A stretch of 64,000 nt of DNA, from contig NZ_FNKQ01000001.1 of the NCBI RefSeq assembly GCF_900100875.1, positions 62,001-126,000 on the forward strand, written 5' to 3'. The notes under the pieces were generated by a model, which was not told the DNA's origin, searched no databases, and saw nothing but the letters and a program-made list of their open reading frames with translations. A program made the translations under genes and the position numbers. This DNA is from Halopelagius longus (lineage in GTDB: Archaea; Halobacteriota; Halobacteria; Halobacteriales; Haloferacaceae). The stretch's first letter is position 1. The number at the start of each line of letters is the position of its first letter. Positions 1 to 8,147 of this stretch are shown here, piece by piece.

Positions 1-2
1 TA

Positions 3-419
3 GCACTTGGTCTGTTAAATAGCATACCGTTCGACTACTTGATGAGACGGAAGATCGAGAGGAACCTCGTGATGTACAAACTAACGGAATCACAGGTGCC
101 GAGGCTTACTGAGGGCGATGATTGGTTCAACTACATCTGGGAGCGTGCTGCTCGTCTCAACTGTTATGGGACTGCTTTTGAGGAGATGAGGAATCGGCTG
201 GGTGGTATTGAGCCAGTTGAGGATAAATCGAAGAGGATGGATGTACGGGCAGAGATAGATGCGGCTTCATTCCATGCGTACGGTCTAACTCACCGTGACA
301 CAGAATTCGTTCTCGATACTTTCCACCGTGTATCCTCACCACGTGTAATGACCGACGAATACTTTGATACGGTCCTTGAGAAATATGACCTTCTTAAGCG
401 GGAAGGTCCATACTCATAG
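3..419 (+). CDS. DNA adenine methyltransferase, PglX/Eco57I-like, C-terminal fragment (5' end outside window)
   Basis: The reading frame is open from the left edge, so this is the last 138 residues of a longer protein rather than a 126-residue gene starting at 39. The visible start, LGLLNSIPFDYLMRRKI, is the type of segment found in the target-recognition part of large Eco57I/PglX-type N6-adenine methyltransferases. The later stretch around FHAYGLTHRDTEFVLDTF is the usual C-terminal helix of that family (known forms read H-LYGL-x(4)-ILDTF). The catalytic NPPY motif would lie upstream and cannot be seen. The gene converges on the TBP-like gene with 23 bases between stops. Codon use is AT-richer than the rest of the window. 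The family is fairly sure; which defence system it belongs to is inference. Confidence 0.72.
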   Translation, partial: ALGLLNSIPFDYLMRRKIERNLVMYKLTESQVPRLTEGDDWFNYIWERAARLNCYGTAFEEMRNRLGGIEPVEDKSKRMDVRAEIDAASFHAYGLTHRDTEFVLDTFHRVSSPRVMTDEYFDTVLEKYDLLKREGPYS

Positions 420-442
420 TTCAACATGTTTTATTAAAGGGA

Positions 443-1042
443 TTATCTCTGTATATTGTCCAATTTGTCTTTCAGCCGGGTGAATTCTTTTTGAAGGGCC
501 TCTTCAGAGCGCGGACCGTTTACTGACACCTTTCCCGTCGAAAATACTGTAATAGTAGTCTCCTTCGAGGGCCGATAAAATAAACCGGGAAACTGTTCTG
601 GTTCATATTCTACTTTATCAGACGGTAATTCCTTAAATATGATAGACAAATCTACTTCATTGCCAAGTTCGCCAATACCGACTAAGTATCTAATCTCGAA
701 TTCAGGTGTACTCTCGAGACTAAAATCAGTTATTTCTGATACTTTATCCCTAAACATTCCATCGACTTCGAACAATTGACTGACTGAATTGCCTCCCGCA
801 ATGCTGTATTTTCCACTTTGGAAAAGAGTGACCGTAGGTAAGTCGCCTGAGATAGTCACATAAGCCATTGAGTCCCCGGATTCGTAACTATACTCGAATG
901 AAGAGTCTGCTAATAGTTTATCCAGTTGGAGTTCAACTCCCAGTTCGCCACCACCAACCGCATTTACTACCTGTACCACGTTACTTGACATAGGGACATA
1001 TTGATGAAATACAACCCGGCTCCACCCGATTTGTGCAGTCAT
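443..1042 (-). CDS. Divergent TATA-binding protein (TBP) paralogue
   Basis: A 199-residue protein made of two TBP half-repeats. Repeat 2 is unmistakable: EYEPEQFPGLFYR followed by TVFSTGKVSVNGPRS matches canonical archaeal TBP, including both phenylalanines (EQF and VFSTGK) that intercalate at the TATA box in TBP structures. Repeat 1 is degenerate: the EPEQFPGL block is replaced by unrelated sequence, while LFQSGKYSIAGG is kept. By eye, three of the four intercalating Phe remain. It lies 16 bases after the PLD-helicase gene on the same strand, so it is probably co-transcribed with it. An internal ATG at 991 (MSSNVVQVVNAV) fits the usual TBP N-terminus better and may be the true start. Housekeeping TBP should be elsewhere. 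The role is unknown: autoregulation, or sensing or diversion of viral transcription, are guesses. Confidence 0.8.
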   Translation of the reverse strand: MTAQIGWSRVVFHQYVPMSSNVVQVVNAVGGGELGVELQLDKLLADSSFEYSYESGDSMAYVTISGDLPTVTLFQSGKYSIAGGNSVSQLFEVDGMFRDKVSEITDFSLESTPEFEIRYLVGIGELGNEVDLSIIFKELPSDKVEYEPEQFPGLFYRPSKETTITVFSTGKVSVNGPRSEEALQKEFTRLKDKLDNIQR

Positions 1043-1058
1043 TCATGGATACATACCA

Positions 1059-4000
1059 TCATTTTCCAATCACTCCCCAACAGACAAGTTGAGCCTTCAC
1101 CTGACTCTCTCTAACGAGTTTAGCCTGATACTCAGTAGACGCCTCAATATTCTCTTCAAGGAATGCCTCTAGTTCTTCGAGGAACTCGGTTGACGGCCAG
1201 TCCGGGAACGACTCGTACTCCACATGATGTCGGAATGTCTCGCGGAGAATCCGGTCTTCGTCGGTGTTCCCTAGTTTAATGCCCTTCAGCCGACCGTGGA
1301 GGTCATCTGCCCACTCACCTATCGTCTCGTATTCTTCACGTGAGCAGGGGTCATCCCCGAAGTTCGTCTGAATATAGTGGGCGATGAAGTCCAGAATTGT
1401 CTCCTGCTCCTTTGAGTAGGAGTCACCCTGTTTGAACGCGCCCTCAACCTGCCCCTCGCGTATCGATTCGAGCCTCTCGTCGAGAACGTCCGTAATCTCC
1501 TCGCGGTTCGCCATCACGTGGTCGGTGTTCCCCGAGACCGGCTCACCTTCGACAGACGGACTGATGGAGAGTGTCTGTACAGACCGCTCCTTCACGTCGT
1601 CGCTGAACGGCTTGTAGTAGAATGCCCGTCGAACACGTCCGAGTGGGGCATTCTCATCTTCACTATCGAACCAGAGGTGCGCAAGCCCAAAAACACCCGG
1701 ACGCGGCCCCCTGTCGTGGTTGATAGCATTCGTATAGAGGAACTCTCTTTCTTCCGGCGGGTCGTCGAAAAAGTCCTCGGCGTACTCGAAGTCGTCAGCC
1801 GTGAGCCCGTACTCCTCGTTCAACTCGCGTTTGAGCAGGAAGCGATCGTATGCGGCTTCCTCGTTACTTCCCGCATTTCGTAGGAGGGGGTTCTTCGAGG
1901 TATCGTCAAGTTCATTCACGTCAGAAACCTCGCGAGACCGCCGTAGCGAGTCCTCGATTTCATCGACCTCCAGTTCCCCGATGGTCTTCTGCGTATCGAC
2001 GCCCGCCTTCTCTAGAATCTGATCCTCGTTCGGGTCGAGGATGTTGTTCTCCTTCCCGACGATGAGCGCGATGTCGTTGATTTTCGCCTGCAGTCGCTTC
2101 AGCAACTTGATGGCCGCCTCGATGTCCCCGTCAGGGTAGAAGTTGTGGACGTGCTTCTCCGCCGTACTCCCGATACGGTCAATGCGTCCGACCCGCTGGA
2201 CGATGCGCATCGGATTCCACGGCAAGTCGTAGTTGACCGCGACCTGAACGTCCTGTAGGTTCACACCCTCGCTGAGCGTGTCGGTCGCGACGACGTACTG
2301 GAGTTCAGTTTCGTCCGACTCTGCGAGCGTACTCTGATACCCGGATGCCTGCGGTGCGAACCGCTGGATGATGTCTTGCTTGTTCTCATCGCCGCCTTTC
2401 ACGACCGCGCTGTTCCCCGCTGTCAACGGTGAGTCCGGGTTATCGCGGAGCGTCCGATACACGTAATCGGCCGTTCCTCGATATTGGGTGAAGATGAGGA
2501 CTTTCTTATCGTGACTCTGGAGGACGCTTGCGAGGCGGTCGATTTTCGGGTCGCGGAACTCACGCAAGGAGAACACGGCCTCGTAGAAGTCCCGAGTCGC
2601 GGAGTCTACTTCCGTCAGGTCGCTCCTCGGGTACAGGATGGGATTCATCTCTTCCTCAGGGACATCAGGGAGCGTGCCTGCGTTATGGTCGTGGAGCCAC
2701 TGTCGAACCGTGACTGCGTGGTCACTCACGTCTCCAGTATCCCGTGCCACATCCCCGATGAACTGCGTGAGGAAGTACGCGATCAGCGTCAGGTCCTCGC
2801 GGATGTAAGTCTTGACCTCCCCAATAGTCGCGTCTACCAGTTCGTCCTGCGTCTCCGATTCACCCCCATCAGCCTGCACGGCGGTCGAGTCGAAGCCGAA
2901 TTCTTCGAGTGTCTGTTCGAGATCTTCGGCGGCGTCCTTCCCTTCAACGAAGTCGTCGATGGTTGCAGGGGCTTCTCCGTCCTGTACCGCACGGAGCAGT
3001 TCGATGTCTTCGTCTTCAGGCAGATCCTCCAGCAGACCGAGCAGTCGCCGCTCACTCTGGTGCAATGTTTCGATGGACTGCACGAACGCGTATGTCGAGG
3101 ACTCCAATCGCTTGAGGAGATTCAATTTGTAGAGGGCTTTGAGTGTACTCCCTGCCTTCGGGTTCTTCACCGTGATGTGCGGGAGATGGAGGGCGTCCAT
3201 TACGTCGGGAAGCATTCGGTAGATAGGCTGGTAGGCGGGCGGCAGCGAGTACTGTTCCTTGTGGAGTTTCGGTGGTTTGAAACTCATCTCGAAGTCCTCG
3301 TCGTCCTGAATCTGGTCCTTGACGTGCTTGCGCGTCCGCAGAACCATGACCTCGTTGAGGATATTCGAGATCTCCTTCGACTGGCGCTGCAACTGCTCGG
3401 TGATTTGCTGCTGCTTCTCGTCGGAGACCTCCTCCTTCCCAGCGGCGATGCGCTTGCGTATCTCCGCGAGTTCGATGTATTCGTCGAAGGCGTCGAAGTC
3501 GAGTGAGGCCTTGTTACGAATCTCCTCTGGGCTTGTGAATAGACTGATGAGGTTCTTTAGATCAGTAGCGCTGTTGTTAATGGGTGTCGCGGTCAGCATA
3601 ATCATCGTCTTCCCACGCAACTGCCGGAGGTTCGCGTGCCGCCGCGTCCCTTTGTAGTCATCGTCATGGTCGGGGCTCGGTCGCCACTTCCCAAAGTTAC
3701 GGAAGCGGTGGGCCTCGTCAATGAGTAGAACGTCGAAGTCGTCGCGGAGGTCCTGAACCTCCTCGTAGGTGAGGTTCTGGAACTTACTGACGCTCATTAC
3801 ATCGAGGTGAGTTCCGTCCATCTCCAGCCCGAAGTAGGGGTTGCCGTCCTCGTCGGTTCCATCTTGGAGGAGGTCTTCCCACTGATCGGTCAGGTTCGCC
3901 GGAACAATGAGGAGACAGCGATCACCGCGCTGTCGATAGTCGTAGAGGAGTTCACCACCGATAAATGACTTCCCGAGCCCAACAGAGTCGGAGATGATAC

Positions 4001-4856
4001 AGCCGTCGTACTGGGAGAGTTTCTCACGTGCGCTCTCATAGCCGAGTTTCTGGAAGTAGTACAACGGACTATCTCGTGCACTAACGTTGCCACTTAGTTC
4101 ATCGTAGGCGAGCAGTTTGTAGAGTTCAAACGGTTCGAGGTACGTTCCAAGGGTTTCTGTTTCTTCCTCCTCTTCCGTCTTCTGTTTCTCCTTCCACTCG
4201 CGATAGCGGTCGCTGTTATCTATGACGTCGATGATCTCCTCAGAGAACTTGTCAGAGTTTGCCCACTGATTGTCATACCACTCCTCAAAGGCTTGAGCAT
4301 CACTCGGTTCTTGGCTTGTAAGATTGAGTTCGACGTTGTGTCGATGACCCGTCTGCGAGAAATTTGATGAACCGATGATGGTGACTGATCCTCGTTTGTC
4401 CTTTTCTCCCTCTCGACGTGAGGAGTCATCAACTGCTTCGCGGAAGCAGGCACCTTTTGCGTGGAAATACCCCTGTTCAGGGTCCCGGACACGGATATCA
4501 ACGATGTCCTGAGCGATGAAGTCTCGAAGCCTATCGAGACGGCCTAACTGAGCGTTGTTCAACTGATTAATGTCATCTTCGAGGTCAGAGATGAACTGCT
4601 CTCGAAGAGACTGCCCTTCGTCGACTTCCTCGACGGTTCGACGGTCTGTCTGTCTCCCCATGAGGATGCGCATCGGAGCAGTATCGAGGACATCTGGATC
4701 GAGAAGGTTTTGCAGGTCATCTTTGACGAGGTCAAAACCGGAGAGATAGAAGTAGCCAGTCGCGATCCGCACTTCCTCTGATTCACGGATTACCTCCTGA
4801 TAGACGTCCTCAAGTTTCGTATCAGCGTTGTCGACGAGCGGTTCGACGTATTGCAT
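1059..4856 (-). CDS. PLD-family nuclease fused to SNF2-type helicase
   Basis: 1265 residues. The N-terminal 200 or so form a phospholipase D-like domain: HxK in FHAKGACF (H132, K134), GSSNFSQTG near 162-170 and HNVELN near 173. An SF2/SNF2 ATPase follows: Walker A SVGLGKS (291-297), DEAH (about 380-383), TATP (about 422-425), a long acidic and coiled insertion (450-750), then the second RecA lobe with ATDTLSEGVNLQ and the arginine-finger motif QRVGRIDRIG (about 887-896). The last 350 residues are unassigned. PLD-helicase fusions occur in restriction, BREX and DISARM-type loci, where they translocate on and possibly cut foreign DNA. The partners here are a PglX-like methyltransferase and a TBP-like protein. 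Start ATG 4856 sits in a 108-base divergent region shared with the BRCT gene. Confidence 0.85.
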   Translation of the reverse strand: MQYVEPLVDNADTKLEDVYQEVIRESEEVRIATGYFYLSGFDLVKDDLQNLLDPDVLDTAPMRILMGRQTDRRTVEEVDEGQSLREQFISDLEDDINQLNNAQLGRLDRLRDFIAQDIVDIRVRDPEQGYFHAKGACFREAVDDSSRREGEKDKRGSVTIIGSSNFSQTGHRHNVELNLTSQEPSDAQAFEEWYDNQWANSDKFSEEIIDVIDNSDRYREWKEKQKTEEEEETETLGTYLEPFELYKLLAYDELSGNVSARDSPLYYFQKLGYESAREKLSQYDGCIISDSVGLGKSFIGGELLYDYRQRGDRCLLIVPANLTDQWEDLLQDGTDEDGNPYFGLEMDGTHLDVMSVSKFQNLTYEEVQDLRDDFDVLLIDEAHRFRNFGKWRPSPDHDDDYKGTRRHANLRQLRGKTMIMLTATPINNSATDLKNLISLFTSPEEIRNKASLDFDAFDEYIELAEIRKRIAAGKEEVSDEKQQQITEQLQRQSKEISNILNEVMVLRTRKHVKDQIQDDEDFEMSFKPPKLHKEQYSLPPAYQPIYRMLPDVMDALHLPHITVKNPKAGSTLKALYKLNLLKRLESSTYAFVQSIETLHQSERRLLGLLEDLPEDEDIELLRAVQDGEAPATIDDFVEGKDAAEDLEQTLEEFGFDSTAVQADGGESETQDELVDATIGEVKTYIREDLTLIAYFLTQFIGDVARDTGDVSDHAVTVRQWLHDHNAGTLPDVPEEEMNPILYPRSDLTEVDSATRDFYEAVFSLREFRDPKIDRLASVLQSHDKKVLIFTQYRGTADYVYRTLRDNPDSPLTAGNSAVVKGGDENKQDIIQRFAPQASGYQSTLAESDETELQYVVATDTLSEGVNLQDVQVAVNYDLPWNPMRIVQRVGRIDRIGSTAEKHVHNFYPDGDIEAAIKLLKRLQAKINDIALIVGKENNILDPNEDQILEKAGVDTQKTIGELEVDEIEDSLRRSREVSDVNELDDTSKNPLLRNAGSNEEAAYDRFLLKRELNEEYGLTADDFEYAEDFFDDPPEEREFLYTNAINHDRGPRPGVFGLAHLWFDSEDENAPLGRVRRAFYYKPFSDDVKERSVQTLSISPSVEGEPVSGNTDHVMANREEITDVLDERLESIREGQVEGAFKQGDSYSKEQETILDFIAHYIQTNFGDDPCSREEYETIGEWADDLHGRLKGIKLGNTDEDRILRETFRHHVEYESFPDWPSTEFLEELEAFLEENIEASTEYQAKLVRESQVKAQLVCWGVIGK

Positions 4857-4927
4857 CTATCACGTCTGTCTCGTCATCGTTGCTTAATGTTTCCCCGGAA
4901 CGCCGAAGGACTAACCGAGGGTGCGAA

Positions 4928-4937
4928 CATATAACTA
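4928..4937 (+). promoter_or_regulatory. TATA box of the BRCT gene
   Basis: An AT-rich catataacta stretch centred about 32 bases before the ATG at 4965, the expected place for an archaeal TATA box giving a very short leader. It lies in the 108-base gap shared with the divergently transcribed helicase gene, whose own promoter is less clear. Confidence 0.5.
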
Positions 4938-4964
4938 ACTCTGAATAAACCATCTCTGCATCCC

Positions 4965-5762
4965 ATGCCCTCAACCGAAATCCCCGACGATGTCGGTGGT
5001 GCAGACTTCCGGAACGCGTCTGACCTCGATGGGTGCAAAGTCGTCTGTACGGGAAGACTAGAGGAGGTAACTCGTGCTGATTTCAAGGAGATCGTTGAAA
5101 GCTACGGCGGTAAGGTGACGAACAACATCTCACAAAAAACCGACGTCCTAGTCGTCGGCGACAACCCCGGAACGGAGAAAATCGAGTTCCTCCAAGAGCA
5201 TGAAACGCCTACCCTCACCGAACACGGATTCTACTCTCTCTTTCCGGAACGGTTCAAGCACGTCGACGGAGTACTTGACGAATCAGGTGGGCAGTCCACA
5301 CTCCCCAAAGGTGCCGAAGAGCGTGTTCAGATCGAACTCAGTCCGTTGGCTCTCCATCTAGCAGAGGCCACTGCCGAGGAACAAGGAGAGGACCTATCGG
5401 GTCTCTGTAATCGTTCAACTCGGAACCTCCTGAAGGGGGTGATTGATGGCGACCACCCATCTATCGAGACTCCAGAGAACGCGGAAGTAGTAGAAGTCAC
5501 CCTCCCAGAGGGTCTCTTTGCGATGGTTGAGACAGCAGTCGAAACTACGCCGGAAGCAGAGACAGTGGAGACGTTTGTCGCGGAGGCAGTAAAGAGAAAG
5601 ATTGGATTCAAATCCGGTGAGACGCAAGAAGTGAAATTGGAACTCCCTCAATCTGCGGTCACCCTACTCCAGAAGGTATCGCAGGACGAGGAGCAAGACA
5701 TGGAAGCGGTCGCCGAGAAGATGCTCTTGAGTGGACTTCGATTACAGTTAGAATCGCCGTAG
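4965..5762 (+). CDS. BRCT-domain protein with three C-terminal ribbon-helix-helix-like repeats
   Basis: 265 residues. Residues 20-95 form a BRCT domain like the one at the end of NAD-dependent DNA ligases: GCKVVCTGRLEEVTR, then ESYGGKVTNNISQKTDVLVVGDNPG in pieces. The C-terminal half carries three diverged copies of one unit, a short amphipathic strand followed by two helices: about 119-157 (VQIELSPLALHLAEA), 174-213 (VVEVTLPEGLFAMVE) and 221-262 (EVKLELPQSAVTLLQ). That unit resembles ribbon-helix-helix (CopG/Arc) DNA-binding folds. BRCT domains bind DNA ends or partner proteins, so this may be a DNA-end or nick sensor or a recruiter for the neighbouring helicase-nuclease. It is divergent from the helicase gene. 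BRCT is confident; the RHH reading is inference. Confidence 0.78.
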   Translation: MPSTEIPDDVGGADFRNASDLDGCKVVCTGRLEEVTRADFKEIVESYGGKVTNNISQKTDVLVVGDNPGTEKIEFLQEHETPTLTEHGFYSLFPERFKHVDGVLDESGGQSTLPKGAEERVQIELSPLALHLAEATAEEQGEDLSGLCNRSTRNLLKGVIDGDHPSIETPENAEVVEVTLPEGLFAMVETAVETTPEAETVETFVAEAVKRKIGFKSGETQEVKLELPQSAVTLLQKVSQDEEQDMEAVAEKMLLSGLRLQLESP

Positions 5763-5834
5763 ACTAGTCACCACCGGAACGAGTCATGACAAGACGGCTC
5801 AAGGATTATCACGAGAGAGCGAGAAAGGCCAACC

Positions 5835-6179
5835 ATGAGCGCAGACGTCACTGAGACTGCCACAAAATCAGATTACGCTAACCTCGTCGCAGATATCGTT
5901 GGTCATCCCACAGGGGCACCGACTGTAGAAGAATTAGAATACATGAGTCCGTCAATTCCGATTGGAGAGCTACAGAGTCATCTTAGGACTTTAGAACAGA
6001 CAGGTGTTATCGAACTGATGGAGACGGACTCACACACCTTTTGTCGACTTACGAACGATGCCTGGAAAGAATTCGACGAGAGAGGGTTGTTTCCGGAACG
6101 ACCATGGAGGCGACAGTATTCTCGGGTTCAGAAGACGACTAAAATCGAGAGACTCGAAGAGATAGATCGACCGTGGTGA
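5835..6179 (+). CDS. Small winged-helix (ArsR-like) transcriptional regulator
   Basis: 114 residues. Residues 14-78 read as a winged helix: a first helix (YANLVADIVGHP), a helix-turn-helix (TVEELEYMSPSIPIGELQSHLRTLEQ in parts) and a wing (GVIELMETDSHTFCRLT). This is the pattern of haloarchaeal ArsR/MarR-like small regulators. No metal-binding Cys/His cluster is visible. It follows the BRCT gene on the same strand after 72 bases and is the last gene before the tRNA, so it may be the island's regulator. The target is unknown. Confidence 0.65.
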   Translation: MSADVTETATKSDYANLVADIVGHPTGAPTVEELEYMSPSIPIGELQSHLRTLEQTGVIELMETDSHTFCRLTNDAWKEFDERGLFPERPWRRQYSRVQKTTKIERLEEIDRPW

Positions 6180-6543
6180 CAGGCTGGTATGGTCGGGCGG
6201 TTAAAAAAGAAGGTTGGGAGAACTGTTCGAGACATAAAGATGAACGAACAACGATTTGTATTGATATCCCGATTACATTCAATCGTGTAGCACCGGTGGA
6301 TTAGTTTTCTGACGTATTTCTAGAATTCACTGTAGACTGTATCCATTCTATCTCCCTCGCTAATAAGCGGTTCATGACAATACAATGGATAGAATTACCT
6401 ATCTTGGTCACGTTTGACTCTAGAGAATCACGTGACGGCGACGACCCGGGATATGTAGCATGACGAACTCACCTTACGGACAAGGACGGGGTACATAAAC
6501 GATCTACCGCCGTCTGTTGAATTCAGACCGTCATGGAGAATGA
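6180..6543. other. Non-coding AT-rich gap between island and tRNA
   Basis: I see no gene in these 364 bases. Composition is much AT-richer than the sequence beyond the tRNA and matches the island. No second copy of the tRNA 3' end is present between 1 and 6540, so if the island was integrated here its other attachment site lies outside the window. Confidence 0.6.
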
Positions 6544-6546
6544 CGG
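6528..6546. repeat. Perfect inverted repeat at the tRNA 3' end
   Basis: CCGTCAT, a 5-base loop (ggaga), then ATGACGG. The hairpin runs into the last bases of tRNA-Arg, so it would form in the 3' trailer of the precursor. It could be a processing or termination element, or part of an integration site. Confidence 0.5.
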
Positions 6547-6616
6547 ACCCGACGGGATTTGAACCCGCGACATCTTGGTCCGGAACCAAGCACTCTGTCC
6601 GCTGAGCTACGGGCCC
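6544..6616 (-). tRNA. tRNA-Arg (anticodon CCG)
   Basis: A complete 73-base cloverleaf reads on the minus strand: acceptor GGGCCCG/CGGGTCC with one G-U pair, D arm GCTC-loop-GAGT, anticodon arm CTTGG-TTCCGGA-CCAAG giving anticodon CCG, five-base variable loop, and T arm GCGGG-TTCAAAT-CCCGT. The discriminator base is G, and CCA is not encoded, as usual in haloarchaea. No intron is seen. It decodes CGG. Its 3' end faces the AT-rich island at 1-6540, the standard orientation for integration into a tRNA gene. Confidence 0.96.
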
Positions 6617-6639
6617 TCGGGCGTTCGTACACCGTCGCG

Positions 6640-6650
6640 CAGTATAACCG
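6640..6650 (-). promoter_or_regulatory. TATA box of tRNA-Arg
   Basis: On the minus strand this reads cggttatact, centred about 28 bases before the first base of the tRNA, the normal archaeal spacing. Confidence 0.6.
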
Positions 6651-6668
6651 TTGTGAAAGGTCGTACCG

Positions 6669-8147
6669 TCAGTCCCCTGTCGCCTGCCCGCGGTCGATGA
6701 CGGACGCTTTCCACGTCCCGCGGGTGAACCACAGGCCGGCGGCGACGGCGCCGAGAATCTGGCCGAAGGCGATTCCGATCCAGATGCCCGTCTCGCCGAA
6801 GTCCCGCACGAACGAGAGGTAGTAGACGACGGGGATGCGACCGAACCAGAGGGCGAAAAGCGAGAACGCAAGCGCCGTCTTCGTGTTGCCCGCGCCGCGG
6901 TACGCGCCGAGGACGACCTGCAGGAGGCCGATGAAGCCGAACTCGAACGCGCGGACGCGGACGTAGTCCGCGCCGTACGCGACGGTTTGGGCGGCGGCGT
7001 CCGTCCCCGTGCCGATGAAGACGCCGACGATGGGTTCCGCGAAGACGTACGCGACGACGCCGATGAGTATCATCACGCTCGACCCGGCTTTCACCGCCAT
7101 CCAGACGGCGCGTTCGGCCCGGTCGGGTTTCCCGGCGCCGAGGTTCTGCCCGACGATGGTGTTCGTCGCCCGCCCCAACCCCAACGCCGGGAGGAATATC
7201 AGAGAGACGAGGCGGTTGCCGAGTCCGTACGCCGCGAGTACCTCCGGGACGAACGTGACGACCATCGCGGTCAGCATGATGAGTCCGAGGGCGCTTGCGG
7301 ACTGTTCGACTGCGCTCGGAACGCCGATTCGGACGATTTTCCGGACGACGTTCGGTCGGGGCCGGAAGTCCGACGGCGAGACGTTCGGCCCGGCGCTGGT
7401 GTAGAAGATGATGTAGACGCCCATGACCGTGGCGACGAGGCGGGAGAGCACCGTCGCCAGCGCCGCACCCTCGATGCCCATCCCTTCGAAACCGGTGGCG
7501 GCGAACAACGCCGCTTCGACGCCGGAGGCGCCGAGCATGCCGAAAAGCGGGTTCGACTCGAAGCCGAAGATGAAGACGGGGTCGATGACGACGTTGACGA
7601 GGACGCTGACGAACATGACGGCCATCGGCGCGCGCGTGTTGCCGTACCCGCGCATCAGCGCCGAGAAGACGAAGAAGCCGAACAGCGCGGGGAGGCCGAG
7701 GAAGAAGATGCGCATGTAATCTGCGGCCATCGGGACGACCTGTTCGGCCGTCGCGGGGGAACTCGGGAGGACCGAGAGCATCGCGTCCGTGGCGAAGAAG
7801 CCGAGGACGCCGACGACGACGGCGATGAGGGTGATGAAGCCGAGCGTCTGGCCGGCGACGGTTCCCGCCGACGCCTCGCTGTCGGCCCCGGTGTACTGCG
7901 CGACGAGGGTGCTCCCGGCGACGGTGAACCCGCCGCCGACGGAGATGAGAAGGAAGATGAGCGGGAACGCGAGGCTGATGGCGGCGACGGCGTCCGTTGA
8001 GAGGCGTCCGAGCCAGACGGTGTCTGCCAGATTGTACGCGACCTGCAGCAGTTCGGTGACGATGATGGGCCACGCGAGCGCGAACATCGGGCGCTTCAGG
8101 CCGCCCTCGGTGAGCGACCCGCCGGCCGTTGCGGGGTTGGAGGGCAC
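6669..8147 (-). CDS. MATE family efflux transporter
   Basis: 492 residues with about twelve hydrophobic helices in two homologous halves, the MATE arrangement. The first half begins MFALAWPIIVTELLQVAYNLADTVWLGRL in pieces, with the family's P-x(6)-Q and D-x-x-WLG positions. The second half begins near KIVRIGVPSAVEQSASALG and includes the G-x-N motif in GLGRATNTIVGQNLG. MATE proteins export cationic drugs or metabolites using Na+ or H+ gradients; Na+ would be natural in a halophile. Length is normal. It stands alone, 50 bases from the tRNA promoter side. Confidence 0.92.
   Translation of the reverse strand: MPSNPATAGGSLTEGGLKRPMFALAWPIIVTELLQVAYNLADTVWLGRLSTDAVAAISLAFPLIFLLISVGGGFTVAGSTLVAQYTGADSEASAGTVAGQTLGFITLIAVVVGVLGFFATDAMLSVLPSSPATAEQVVPMAADYMRIFFLGLPALFGFFVFSALMRGYGNTRAPMAVMFVSVLVNVVIDPVFIFGFESNPLFGMLGASGVEAALFAATGFEGMGIEGAALATVLSRLVATVMGVYIIFYTSAGPNVSPSDFRPRPNVVRKIVRIGVPSAVEQSASALGLIMLTAMVVTFVPEVLAAYGLGNRLVSLIFLPALGLGRATNTIVGQNLGAGKPDRAERAVWMAVKAGSSVMILIGVVAYVFAEPIVGVFIGTGTDAAAQTVAYGADYVRVRAFEFGFIGLLQVVLGAYRGAGNTKTALAFSLFALWFGRIPVVYYLSFVRDFGETGIWIGIAFGQILGAVAAGLWFTRGTWKASVIDRGQATGD

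Noticed and set aside
6607-8073. Long arginine-rich open frame overlapping the MATE gene on the same strand
   Set aside because: Composition (R/H/G/P) is that of an alternate frame of GC-rich DNA; it has no motif, and the MATE frame is conserved throughout.
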